The position numbers and the translations under genes are program-made. Shown piece by piece: positions 7,501-14,949 of a DNA stretch of 33,536 nt. The notes beneath the pieces were generated by a model. The model was not told the origin of the DNA. It was given only the letters and a program-made list of their open reading frames with translations, and searched no databases. Source of the DNA: an uncultured Lamprocystis sp. (GTDB lineage: Bacteria > Pseudomonadota > Gammaproteobacteria > Chromatiales > Chromatiaceae); assembly GCF_903933125.1 (NCBI RefSeq), contig NZ_CAIZIZ010000217.1, forward strand, positions 1 through 33,536, read 5' to 3'. Within the stretch, counting starts at the first letter, position 1. The number at the start of each line of letters is the position of its first letter.

Positions 7501-10500
7501 AACGCTTTGTCGTTGTCGAACAGCGCCTCAGCGATGGCGGAATGACTGATGGAAAGCTGTCTAAGGTAAAATGGTATGTGGTAGAGAATCTTGCGGCGTG
7601 CTGAATCGACTTCGAGTTGATCGCTGCTATCAAGGCTATCCCACAACTGTTGCAAACTCCGCTTCGGGGGATAGATCTCGGCGCATAGGCTCTCCGCAGT
7701 GGCACGAAGCAGTCCAGCCAATTGCTCGAATGTGAAGATAGCGGGATCAATCTCGCGAAGCGTGATCTGTACGCGGTGCGTGAGTTTTTGGCTCAGTCGT
7801 CCCGCGAGCAGGGTCTGTGCGTCTCGATTCAGTGGGACTGTAATGTCTTTACCAAGCAGGTTGGGCACTTCCACCGATGCCGAGTCGATGACATGCACAG
7901 CAATCTTCAAGCCAACCATTTCGTCGGCTATAGAGCCATCCCCCGCTTCGTCTAATTGATCCAATAGCCAATCATAGGTGTGCGGATTCAAGTAGTCCGA
8001 CGCGAGGGTTTGGGATGTCGGCTCCAGTAGCGCAAGCAATGCCCCAATCATGGGTGTCGGAACCCACTGCCCCCAGGGCGCAAAGTATTGCGCCAGGATT
8101 TCCGGCGTTTTCTGATGCGCCGAATTGAAAAGTCGGTGGTCAATCTGCATCTGGGCGGCTGGAATCGTCTGCGGTCCCGTACTAGCGAGATTCACCCGAT
8201 CGGCAAGTAGCATCGCCTGATGCGAATCCAAGATAAACGATGGATCAATGCCAATGTCCGCGCCATCCGCGACGCTACAGAGTTTGTCGATACTGCACCA
8301 TTCCTTTCGCTGGTTCGCGAGACGCAATCCAATCAGGCCAAGCGAAGCAGTCATCGTCGCATCGACGTATTGCTTCAGGTAGGCATCGCCCGCCGCCTTG
8401 CGCGCCGGCCAATTCTCTGAATCGTCGGTAATCCAATGCAGAATTTTCAACAGAGCATCGGGCGCGAGCGGCTGCTTGAGTCCGGACCGCAGACGTTGCC
8501 AGGTGCCATCCAGCGAAAATGGCTCATCAGCGGCTTGTTGTAAGAGCTTCCAACCCGGAAGTAACGGACACTGGGCGAGCAAGGCAACAACATCCGGCTG
8601 GGGAGTCGTCGGCCAGGGTCCAATGTGATAAGTAGGGAGTTCTTCTAGCAGAAGGCCCAAGCGATCCAATCCGGAGTCCCCTGAGGAGGACAGTCCGTCG
8701 CGGATTTTTCGCCACGCGCTATGTGCTTTGAGGCGTTTATCCAAATCCTCCGGAACGGCGAAGCTGGCGCTGTGCTTCGCTGTCCGGTGTTCCGCTACCA
8801 GGCGCCGTGCCTCGCCCCCCAGGCCACCGGCCAGGTCGATGACGTCCTCCGGCTTGACCGACTCCCCCGTGCAGGTTGGGAGCCAAGGTGTCTTGGAGAG
8901 CTTCGCTTCAAGGTCCGGATCGATCTCCGATTGCAACTGCTCGAATGCGTCCGCGATGATCTGCCAATACCGACAGGGCTCCACTGTACCCAGCGCGATC
9001 TCGATGCGAGCGCGGTCGTCCAGTGGCTTAAGCCATTTGCGCTGTTGGTCGGCAACGGTCGCATTGCGGCTCTGGGCGATCAAGATCGCCTGTCGGATCA
9101 AGAGGTCATCCAGGGTACCGCCCTCGGGGGCCAGGTAAACCCGCTCGTTGCGGGCGGATACCGGCGTGTTGGCCACAGTCGTGTGCAGGGGCAGGCGTTG
9201 CCAGAGATCCTGATCCTCGATCCTGGAGAGAATCTCCTCGCGATCCGCCAAGTCGAAAGCGATCGGGTCCGGGATGCCTGCACCTGAGCGTGCCAGTTCG
9301 ACCAATAGGTTGCGGGCGTCGATCTCATGCGCGCCCACTGCTGGCCAGCGGGTACGGAGTACGGCATCGGCCAACCCGGCATCTACCCGACTCCAGCAAT
9401 CCGCTCCATGCAACTGATCCCAGAGCTTGCCCCAAGTCGGGTGTTGTTTGTGAGCGGGAAACCAAAGCGGCAGGCTATCGGCATCGCGATGCGCCGCCGA
9501 GCCATGGAGCAGATAACGCAGACCCCGCCGGGCCATGGGGTCCGAGCCGGGGTCATTGGCGTGCTCCAACAGGGTCAGGCGCTCCCGCGTGCTGCCCAGG
9601 CGCCCCGACTCGTCTCGGCCTATCGCCGCGAGACACGCCCGACCATCGGTCACAAGGGGCAGGTCGGAGGTCCCCGAAAAAAGGTCTCGGTAGACATTGG
9701 TCGTCACGATCCAAACTCGACTAACCGGTAGCGCGCCGGCAAGTCGTTGGGTCAGACCCACGTCTTGACTTGCCCCCGCAAAACCGAACAGAGTTCCAGC
9801 CTTTTCCACCGCTCGGACATCCGCGGTTGAGACCGGTTGTTTGCCACCTGTCCGGGCGTCGCGTACGGCAATGATGCGGAGTTCCTCATGGACACGCAGA
9901 AAATGGCCGCGACGCTCCGTGTCCAATGTCTTCAATAATCCCTGACTCGCGCTAAGAATGGCCTGTTGTTCGCCGTCTGAAATGCCCCTGTCCGGATTGC
10001 TATCGAGCACCTGCAACCAGTCCCGCAGGGTCTCATCATCAGGGATGGCGTCGCCAACGAGGGCGGGCTCAAGCTTCGGCACCAATAGGATCGGTGCGTT
10101 GATCGCCCAGATCGCCCGTAGTGCGCCATCAGGCAGGTCAGTGGCGAGCGTCCGAAACCACTGGCTATCGGCGAGTGCCTGTGTCAATGCCGCGCACTCG
10201 GCATCGTTCAGCCGGGTCACAGCGGCATACTGTTCCAGTGCCGGGATGACCAAAGGCATCAGCACCCGCTGGGCCAGGTGTTGATTCCAGGTCAGGCGCA
10301 GTCGGGCATCGTCGATGGGTTCGGCACCTCCCGACGCCGGGGTTTGGTGCAGATCCTCTAAGGCATGGGGCTTCTTGCGCCCCGCGTCGATAAAAAACTG
10401 ACCGTGCAAGATCAGTGAGTGACCGGGGTTGCCCGCTGCAAACTTGAGGGGTTCGCCGCCTTGTTCGACCGGCAAAAAGACGGCCCAGTGAAGATCGCAA

Positions 10501-11480
10501 CGGGTCTCGGGCGCGGGTCCCGAACAGAAGAGCACGGCCGCCTCCGGGCGGGTCTTGTCGGCGGCTTGTTGTTCTTGCCCGTGTTCGTCGCGATAGCGGC
10601 TGCGGGGCCATGCGCCGCTTTTCATGAGCGTGGAAAAGATGCCTTCCGGGTCACTTTCGCGTCTCATGCCGGCGAAGCAAAGCGACTGCCCCGACGGCCC
10701 GAGTACAACCCGGCCGCTGCTGCTCTCGGCCACCTGATCGCCCAGCAGGCGCTGATCTGCCTTCAGTTCCAGGGCAAAGGCCTTGCCCTCCCCACGATGC
10801 TCGATCCGTTTCAAGTGTTTCAGCAGCGGCAGGATCTCCGCGAGGTCCATCGGCAGACCGGGACGATCGAGGAAGGCAAGGTCCGCCTTAGGATCGTCGC
10901 CTGGGTAACGGGCGATGATGGCGATGTCATCGCCCCGAGCGCTGCACACCTGGTTCCTGCGGCGCAGGGGTACCCAGAGTAAGAACCAACTGGCGGCCCC
11001 CCCTACCAACGGCTCGGCGAGCGCCTCCAGCCGGTTCCAGTCCCCAGGGTGATCTTGGTCCCATTCCGGGTGGGGGTTTTGGCCGTCCTGCTTCCAGGGG
11101 TTCAGACCCTGCCGATAAAGTTTCTCACCATCCCAGGCGAGGTAGAAGATCGCCTCACAGAGGTGGAAGGCGCTCTTCATCCCCAGGCCGAACTTGCCGA
11201 TGGCCGACCCATCCCCGGCCTTGCTGTTAATGCCGAAGGACTTCAGCGCTCGTTCGTCGCTGGGCTTGAACGCGCCGTCGTTGAAGAACCAGAGGCCCGG
11301 TCCCTGTAGCAGCGGATGGGCTGCATCCTGGAAGCCGGGGTGGTGGGCAAAGAGGAAGGTCCGCGCCCGCGCGTCATCCGCGTTCTGGATCAATTCCTTG
11401 AGGATCGGGAAACCGCTGTCGTAGCGGTCCCGCAGATTGTCGGCGATGAGATTGATGTAATCGGTGGTGTATCCGTCCAT
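4518..11480 (-). CDS. Giant protein with two GHKL (sacsin/Hsp90-type) ATPase domains, candidate defence component
   Basis: A 2320-residue protein. The first GHKL ATPase domain (about 1-260) shows the N box E29-LIQNADD (N33, D36), a DxG box NDG (67-69) and GKFGLGMKS (95-103). The second begins near residue 1370 and repeats the set: E1388-LFQNADDA with N1392, and GKFGLGFKS (1476-1484). QNADD and GKFGLG are typical of sacsin-type N-terminal ATP-binding domains, so this resembles the repeated sacsin region in layout. The remaining roughly 1700 residues are unassigned. The last 230 include WW-rich segments and a GGGFDPPP motif (2216-2223). No membrane segment or nuclease motif was recognised. ATP hydrolysis and a chaperone or sensor role are inferred from the family. 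It is first in a same-strand series with phd-vapC and the SNF2 helicase. The 3' end is AT-richer than its surroundings (bases 4861-4920 hold 22 G/C of 60 by hand count). Confidence 0.85.
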   Translation of the reverse strand: MDGYTTDYINLIADNLRDRYDSGFPILKELIQNADDARARTFLFAHHPGFQDAAHPLLQGPGLWFFNDGAFKPSDERALKSFGINSKAGDGSAIGKFGLGMKSAFHLCEAIFYLAWDGEKLYRQGLNPWKQDGQNPHPEWDQDHPGDWNRLEALAEPLVGGAASWFLLWVPLRRRNQVCSARGDDIAIIARYPGDDPKADLAFLDRPGLPMDLAEILPLLKHLKRIEHRGEGKAFALELKADQRLLGDQVAESSSGRVVLGPSGQSLCFAGMRRESDPEGIFSTLMKSGAWPRSRYRDEHGQEQQAADKTRPEAAVLFCSGPAPETRCDLHWAVFLPVEQGGEPLKFAAGNPGHSLILHGQFFIDAGRKKPHALEDLHQTPASGGAEPIDDARLRLTWNQHLAQRVLMPLVIPALEQYAAVTRLNDAECAALTQALADSQWFRTLATDLPDGALRAIWAINAPILLVPKLEPALVGDAIPDDETLRDWLQVLDSNPDRGISDGEQQAILSASQGLLKTLDTERRGHFLRVHEELRIIAVRDARTGGKQPVSTADVRAVEKAGTLFGFAGASQDVGLTQRLAGALPVSRVWIVTTNVYRDLFSGTSDLPLVTDGRACLAAIGRDESGRLGSTRERLTLLEHANDPGSDPMARRGLRYLLHGSAAHRDADSLPLWFPAHKQHPTWGKLWDQLHGADCWSRVDAGLADAVLRTRWPAVGAHEIDARNLLVELARSGAGIPDPIAFDLADREEILSRIEDQDLWQRLPLHTTVANTPVSARNERVYLAPEGGTLDDLLIRQAILIAQSRNATVADQQRKWLKPLDDRARIEIALGTVEPCRYWQIIADAFEQLQSEIDPDLEAKLSKTPWLPTCTGESVKPEDVIDLAGGLGGEARRLVAEHRTAKHSASFAVPEDLDKRLKAHSAWRKIRDGLSSSGDSGLDRLGLLLEELPTYHIGPWPTTPQPDVVALLAQCPLLPGWKLLQQAADEPFSLDGTWQRLRSGLKQPLAPDALLKILHWITDDSENWPARKAAGDAYLKQYVDATMTASLGLIGLRLANQRKEWCSIDKLCSVADGADIGIDPSFILDSHQAMLLADRVNLASTGPQTIPAAQMQIDHRLFNSAHQKTPEILAQYFAPWGQWVPTPMIGALLALLEPTSQTLASDYLNPHTYDWLLDQLDEAGDGSIADEMVGLKIAVHVIDSASVEVPNLLGKDITVPLNRDAQTLLAGRLSQKLTHRVQITLREIDPAIFTFEQLAGLLRATAESLCAEIYPPKRSLQQLWDSLDSSDQLEVDSARRKILYHIPFYLRQLSISHSAIAEALFDNDKAFTALAEAGEAGGNARVQSNLNKSLTAVESAIVSDPNAQRAVLDGVKTKLADFQYDLSSIPFELFQNADDAAIELGQIAAHPQTGCKTPPGAQRFLVEIGNDALRFIHWGRPVNARGPVGFDGERRGFGRDLEKMLILSESDKRPHQGLTGKFGLGFKSVLLACDRPRILSGRLALEIVAGILPQPWLDTQDASDALARHTENHRLPGTLIELPGISEGAQAEVLARFQDVAGVLCAFGQAVRSVEIGARPVVLAKGQSGAAMDAAFRRFAWKPSAVCLGVEFGCLHLVGDWGKESDALCVRTEHGALLIALGPDGFRALPDEVPTLWVTAPTKEQAKLGFAVNGRFAIDAGRAKLAGNSDSNLDLAKQIGAEAGVALGELLNHSFENWAAVGKQLRLAADLTPHDFWQPLWLGLTDRWRGRQRDTAAELVRELVLALLRRLSAHPDSIPNGLAEPLRTFTSTGVVRYQLAESLAKPAVLDVLGSWAPFMTKYPAVSLVAPDMGAILKHAGLAKLAPLGVAALVALIDPTRIRPEDARALGRLLLLTEEDSAWELADIKQRLKELQFRTQIDTWANAGKLVATSSHLLDKDEPLRYELAPAERRLHTDYFPAENEDESALELFLACRDRLQAKADDMAQWVLAARSDKARHSALIYLVNGELGETVAEHVRGRDWLLNVFQNPVLLVPLSAEQRVRLQRRLASSEVLDRGYRAVDPLPPPLISHRIDLATALNNIHAWWSSDRTDQAARYRRNLYPGGSIDLTIDPDTEQFDRSSWLILFTLGAFQSIGRTRNQQHRAAIEMCQNRGWWHTFAETDPRKEPDKWLKIIEDYANNQEDDEQWSLWMANFPRLYRLSRWLEEYKGLFLSINRCSKSFSLDKLRTPRTNEQYRGGGFDPPPINRTLSIGSHLVVRELLHHGLIAAPGALPHAIPHAYAPIERIKTLFRCFDVVIETSQDIHKRLVDTLGAEGATFNGDYDIPLRIVAADEGLQQRLFR

Positions 11481-11898
11481 GTTCCCGTCCCGGTGGTTGT
11501 GACGACTCGGCGCGCAGGCATGGCTAGTTTACCGGTTTTCGGATGCGGATTAACGTGTGTATCCCGCCCCGATCGGGCGTTTGAACCCTTCATGGCAGGG
11601 CTCGTGGCGTCGGAGGTTGAGACAGGGCTGGAGATAGGCACAGCAGGTAGATCCGAACAGTCTTCGCGCCGGTCCTCGCCCACATCGGTGCCCTTGGAGA
11701 TTTCCAGGGTGGGGAGGTCTCCACGGCCAGGAACGCCGCGGGGAGGTTCTGGAGCAGGACGTGCCGGGCAACGCCAAAAAGAAATTTGCTGGGGGAAAGG
11801 GGCAGAGGGTTGGCGCTTGACCGCTCGCTCCGTCTCTGCTAGAAGCGCCGCTAGCGCCCGGTTGCGCCCGCGGTGCCCGGATCTCATTGGAGCCTGTC
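11481..11898. other. Divergent intergenic region between the giant ATPase gene and the Uma2 gene
   Basis: These 418 bases separate two divergent genes and should carry both promoters. The rightward promoter candidate is listed separately. A short symmetric element, CGCCC-CGATC-GGGCG, lies near 11562-11576. Reading frames crossing the region have no recognisable product and run into the Uma2 gene on the wrong strand. No clear promoter for the giant gene was identified. Confidence 0.5.
11817..11845 (+). promoter_or_regulatory. Candidate sigma-70 promoter of the Uma2 gene
   Basis: TTGACC (11817-11822), a 17-base spacer and TAGAAG (11840-11845), with TG one base before the -10 (extended -10). 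The start codon of the Uma2 gene is about 54 bases downstream, and no other gene lies between. Confidence 0.4.
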
Positions 11899-12789
11899 AT
11901 GTACAACCCCGCCCGGCGCATGCCGAGTCTGCCCACCGAGGACGACCTGCCCTGCGACGATGGAGAGCCGATGGAGACACTGCGCCACCGCCTGCAGATG
12001 GAACTCCTGATCCACTCGCTGGACCCCTGGGCGCGCGCCCGCGGGGACTGCTTCGTCGGCGGCAACATGTTCCTTTACTTCAGTAGCGAACAACTGCGCG
12101 GAAAAGACTTTCGCGGCCCGGATGTCTTTATCGCGCTCGGGGTCTCGCCGCGGGAGCGCAAGAGCTGGGTGGTGTGGGACGAGCAAAAAGCGCCGGATCT
12201 GATCGTGGAGCTCCTCTCCGAAAGCACTGCCCACACCGATAAAACAGAGAAGAAGCGTATCTACCAGGACCAGCTGCGGGTCGCCGAGTATTTCTGGTTC
12301 GACCCGTGGAACCCGGACGACTTTGCCGGCTTCACACTGACCGACGGACGCTATTGGCCGATCCTGCCGCGCGCCCCCGGACGTATCCCCAGCCCCTTGT
12401 TGGACCTGGATCTGTGCTGGTGGGACGGGATCTATGGCGGGGTCGAGACCCGGTGGCTCCGCTGGGCGGCCCGCGACGGTGATGTGCTGCCGACCGACGC
12501 GGAGGCGGCCAAGTCCGAGGCTGAGGCGGCCAAGTCCGAGGCCGTGGCGGCTAAGTCCGAGGCCGTGGCGGCCAAGTCCGCAGCCGAGGCGGCCAAGTCC
12601 GAGGCCGTGGCGGCCAAGTCCGCAGCCGAGGCGGCCACAGCCGCGGCCCTCGCCGCCAAGTCAGAGACTGCGGCACTGGCCCGCCAACTGGACTCGGAGG
12701 CCAGCCGCACCGCCTCGGCCGAGTCCCGCGCCCGCGACGCCGAGGCTGAGCTGGCGCGGTTGCGGGCACGTCTGAACGTCATCGGTTAG
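11899..12789 (+). CDS. Uma2-family (DUF820) putative endonuclease with C-terminal heptad-repeat tail
   Basis: A 296-residue protein. The core (about 25-190) has the Uma2/DUF820 pattern of the PD-(D/E)xK fold: GGNMFLYF, RGPDVFIAL (D75), APDLIVELLSEST (D100, E104) followed by a Lys-rich helix with YQDQLRVAEYFWFDP. These are the usual catalytic acidic residues. DNA cleavage by the family is a fold-based expectation. Residues about 202-257 are eight seven-residue repeats of the AAKSEAV type, then an Ala/Arg/Glu-rich helix to the end, predicting a coiled coil. The ATG at 11899 is preferred over TTG at 11887 because TGGAG (11888-11892) is well spaced before it. The gene diverges from the giant ATPase gene and marks the right edge of the accessory block. 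Uma2 genes are strongly amplified in some cyanobacteria and purple bacteria. Confidence 0.85.
   Translation: MYNPARRMPSLPTEDDLPCDDGEPMETLRHRLQMELLIHSLDPWARARGDCFVGGNMFLYFSSEQLRGKDFRGPDVFIALGVSPRERKSWVVWDEQKAPDLIVELLSESTAHTDKTEKKRIYQDQLRVAEYFWFDPWNPDDFAGFTLTDGRYWPILPRAPGRIPSPLLDLDLCWWDGIYGGVETRWLRWAARDGDVLPTDAEAAKSEAEAAKSEAVAAKSEAVAAKSAAEAAKSEAVAAKSAAEAATAAALAAKSETAALARQLDSEASRTASAESRARDAEAELARLRARLNVIG
12502..12669 (+). repeat. Eight tandem 21-bp units inside the Uma2 gene
   Basis: Units begin at 12502, 12523, 12544, 12565, 12586, 12607, 12628 and 12649. The first six differ at only a few positions and share the core GGCGGC(C/T)AAGTCCG. The last two are degenerate. The 21-base period keeps the frame and encodes heptads, so copy-number change by slippage would lengthen or shorten the coiled coil without breaking the protein. 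Confidence 0.95.
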
Positions 12790-12805
12790 GCGATTTCCGT
12801 CAAAT
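12787..12805 (+). repeat. Short repeat (AGGCGATTTCCG core) containing the Uma2 stop codon
   Basis: A direct copy of 149-167, differing at 3 of 19 bases. It is also inverted relative to 12929-12947. The TAG stop of the Uma2 gene is its first three bases. See the left copy for caveats. Confidence 0.4.
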
Positions 12806-13121
12806 CCCATACCACCTCGCTCGTCTTCCCGGCCGCCCTCCGCGTCGTGCCGACAGTCACGTTGCCCGGCGATGCTCCGGTCGGCGCGCCTTGCAGGCCG
12901 GCGAACATCCGTCGCGATCCGGTACGCCATTTTTCGGCAATCGCCTGACTCCCCCGGCTGCCGTCCACATGGAGTTCTAGTCACCCTGCAGCGGACGCGA
13001 TTCACCCGCCCCCGCACGGTCCGCGTTCCGCCACCCCAATGGGGTATGTTATGTTGCACTGTATGACCGCATGACCGCGACGGCACCCGCGCCGCCCAGC
13101 CCCAGAGGAAACCGCATCGCA
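12790..13121. other. Intergenic region between the accessory block and gatC
   Basis: About 330 bases without a convincing gene. It contains the inverted pair of AGGCGATT repeats (12787-12805 and 12929-12947), which could mark a degenerate miniature element of about 160 bp. A 60-codon minus-strand frame (12786-12968) has no recognisable product. CCCCAATGGGG lies near 13032-13042. The gatC promoter should lie in the right half, but no strong pair was identified. Confidence 0.45.
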
Positions 13122-13409
13122 ATGGCACTGGATCAATCGGACGTCGAGAAGATCGCCCACCTGGCACGGCTCGCGCTTCCACCCGCGGCCTGTACCCGTT
13201 ATGCCCAGGATCTTTCAAACATTCTGGCGCTGGTGGCGCAGATGGATGCAGTCGATACCGCGGGCGTCGCACCGATGGCCCATCCTCTGCACCAAACCCA
13301 GCGGCTGCGGCCGGACGTACCGACCGAGCCGGATCAGCGCGCGCGCTTTCAAGCCATCGCGCCCCAGACCGATGGCGGGCTCTATCTGGTTCCCAAGGTG
13401 ATCGAGTGA
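13122..13409 (+). CDS. gatC: Asp-tRNA(Asn)/Glu-tRNA(Gln) amidotransferase subunit C
   Basis: This is the 95-residue small subunit of the GatCAB amidotransferase, which converts misacylated Glu-tRNA(Gln) or Asp-tRNA(Asn) to the amide form. GatC wraps around GatA and stabilises its contact with GatB. Seen: the N-terminal pattern [16 protein letters not shown], then [19 protein letters not shown] and a C-terminal LYLVPKVIE, all characteristic. The ATG at 13122 is chosen over the frame opening at 13071 because AGAGGAA lies just upstream and the length then matches the family. The stop overlaps the gatA ATG by one base (TGATG). It is the first gene of the gat cluster. Confidence 0.93.
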   Translation: MALDQSDVEKIAHLARLALPPAACTRYAQDLSNILALVAQMDAVDTAGVAPMAHPLHQTQRLRPDVPTEPDQRARFQAIAPQTDGGLYLVPKVIE

Positions 13410-14863
13410 TGCACGAGCAGAACATCCTCGCGTTGGCGGACGACTTGCGCGCCCGTCGCTATTCCAGCGTTGAGCTGACCCGCCACTACTTGGAGCGGAT
13501 CGCACGCCTCAATCCCGACCTCAACGCCTTCATCACCGTCGCCGCCGAGCCGGCCCTGGCCGCCGCCGGGCGCGCGGACGCGGCACTCGCCGCCGGCACG
13601 GCCGGGCCGCTCACCGGCATCCCCATCGCGCACAAGGACATATTCTGCACGCAAGGCTTACGGACCAGTTGCGGCTCACGGATGCTCGACAACTTCATCG
13701 CGCCATATGACGCCACCGTCGTGGAACGCCTGGCGGCAGCCGGTGCCGTGGTCTTGGGCAAGACCAACATGGACGAGTTCGCCATGGGCTCGTCCAACGA
13801 GACGAGCTGGTACGGCCCGGTCAAGAACCCCTGGGACCACACCCGGGTTCCCGGCGGGTCGTCGGGCGGCTCGGCCGCGGCCGTCGCCGCCCGGCTGTGC
13901 GCCGCCGCCACCGGCACCGATACCGGCGGTTCCATCCGCCAGCCCGCGGCCCTGTGCGGCATTACCGGCATCAAGCCGACCTATGGCCGCTGCTCCAGAT
14001 GGGGCATGATCGCCTTCGCCTCGTCGCTCGATCAGGCCGGCCCCATGGCGCGCTCCGCCGCCGACGCGGCACTCCTGCTCCAGGCCATGGCCGGATTCGA
14101 TCCACGGGACTCGACCAGCATCGACACCCCGGTCCCTGACTATACCGCGGGCCTGGATCAGGACCTCGCCGGTCTGCGGATCGGCCTGCCGAAAGAATAT
14201 TTTGGTGATGGACTGGACGCGCGCACCGCCGCGTCCATCGATGGCGCCATTCGGGAATATGAGCGGCTCGGCGCGCGGGTGAGCGAGATCAGCCTGCCCA
14301 ACAGTCCACTCTCGGTTCCGGTCTATTATGTCGTCGCCCCGGCCGAGTGCTCCTCCAACCTCGCCCGTTTCGATGGCGTGCGCTACGGCCACCGCTGCCA
14401 GGCGCCCACGGATTTGGAAGACCTCTACCAGCGCAGCCGCGCCGAGGGTTTCGGGCCGGAAGTCCAGCGCCGCATCATGATCGGTACCTACGTGCTGTCG
14501 GCCGGCTATTACGACGCCTATTACCTCAAGGCGCAGAAAATACGTCACCTGATCGCCGAAGACTTCAAGCGCGCCTTCACGCAGGTCGACGTCATCATGG
14601 GACCCAGCAGTCCGACGACCGCCTTTCCCATCGGCGCCAAGCGCGACGACCCGGTGGCGATGTACCTCAGCGACATCTACACCATCGCCACCAACCTCGC
14701 CGGCTTACCCGGCATGTCCATCCCGGTCGCCCCGGTCGACGGTCTGCCGGTCGGGCTGCAGATCATCGGCAACTATTTCGAAGAGGGGCGACTGCTCAAC
14801 GTGGCACATCGGTTGCAACAGGAGACGCACTGGCATTGCGCAGTACCGACAGGGTGCGCGTGA
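13409..14863 (+). CDS. gatA: Asp-tRNA(Asn)/Glu-tRNA(Gln) amidotransferase subunit A
   Basis: This 484-residue amidase-signature enzyme is the glutaminase subunit that releases ammonia for GatB. The catalytic triad is present: K76 (PIAHKDIF), S151 ([13 protein letters not shown]) and the nucleophile S175 ([12 protein letters not shown]). Length is normal for the family. The ATG at 13409 overlaps the gatC stop by one base; a GTG one codon earlier (13406) is a possible alternative. Translational coupling with gatC is expected. Unlike many genomes, gatB does not follow directly: a J-domain gene lies between. Confidence 0.96.
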   Translation: MHEQNILALADDLRARRYSSVELTRHYLERIARLNPDLNAFITVAAEPALAAAGRADAALAAGTAGPLTGIPIAHKDIFCTQGLRTSCGSRMLDNFIAPYDATVVERLAAAGAVVLGKTNMDEFAMGSSNETSWYGPVKNPWDHTRVPGGSSGGSAAAVAARLCAAATGTDTGGSIRQPAALCGITGIKPTYGRCSRWGMIAFASSLDQAGPMARSAADAALLLQAMAGFDPRDSTSIDTPVPDYTAGLDQDLAGLRIGLPKEYFGDGLDARTAASIDGAIREYERLGARVSEISLPNSPLSVPVYYVVAPAECSSNLARFDGVRYGHRCQAPTDLEDLYQRSRAEGFGPEVQRRIMIGTYVLSAGYYDAYYLKAQKIRHLIAEDFKRAFTQVDVIMGPSSPTTAFPIGAKRDDPVAMYLSDIYTIATNLAGLPGMSIPVAPVDGLPVGLQIIGNYFEEGRLLNVAHRLQQETHWHCAVPTGCA

Positions 14864-14949
14864 CACCATGGGATGCGCGATCCCGTAATCCCGTTGACCA
14901 ATGAATGCTTGGCTTCACTTCGTGGTACAGCTAGATCTCCGACACTCAG

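Noticed and set aside
8721-9287. 188-codon plus-strand open frame
   Set aside because: It is antisense within the giant ATPase gene, with no domain pattern or ribosome binding site.
12502-12669. Tandem repeats considered as a CRISPR array
   Set aside because: Units are contiguous 21-mers without spacers and lie in frame inside a coding sequence.
1019-12789. Assignment of the block to DISARM or BREX
   Set aside because: The SNF2 helicase recalls the DISARM helicase, but no DUF1998 gene, phospholipase-D gene, methylase, PglX, PglZ or BrxC-like gene is present in the window.
12786-12968. 60-codon minus-strand frame between the Uma2 gene and gatC
   Set aside because: It has no recognisable family and no clear ribosome binding site, and it lies in a region with short inverted repeats. 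It could be a fragment but cannot be supported.
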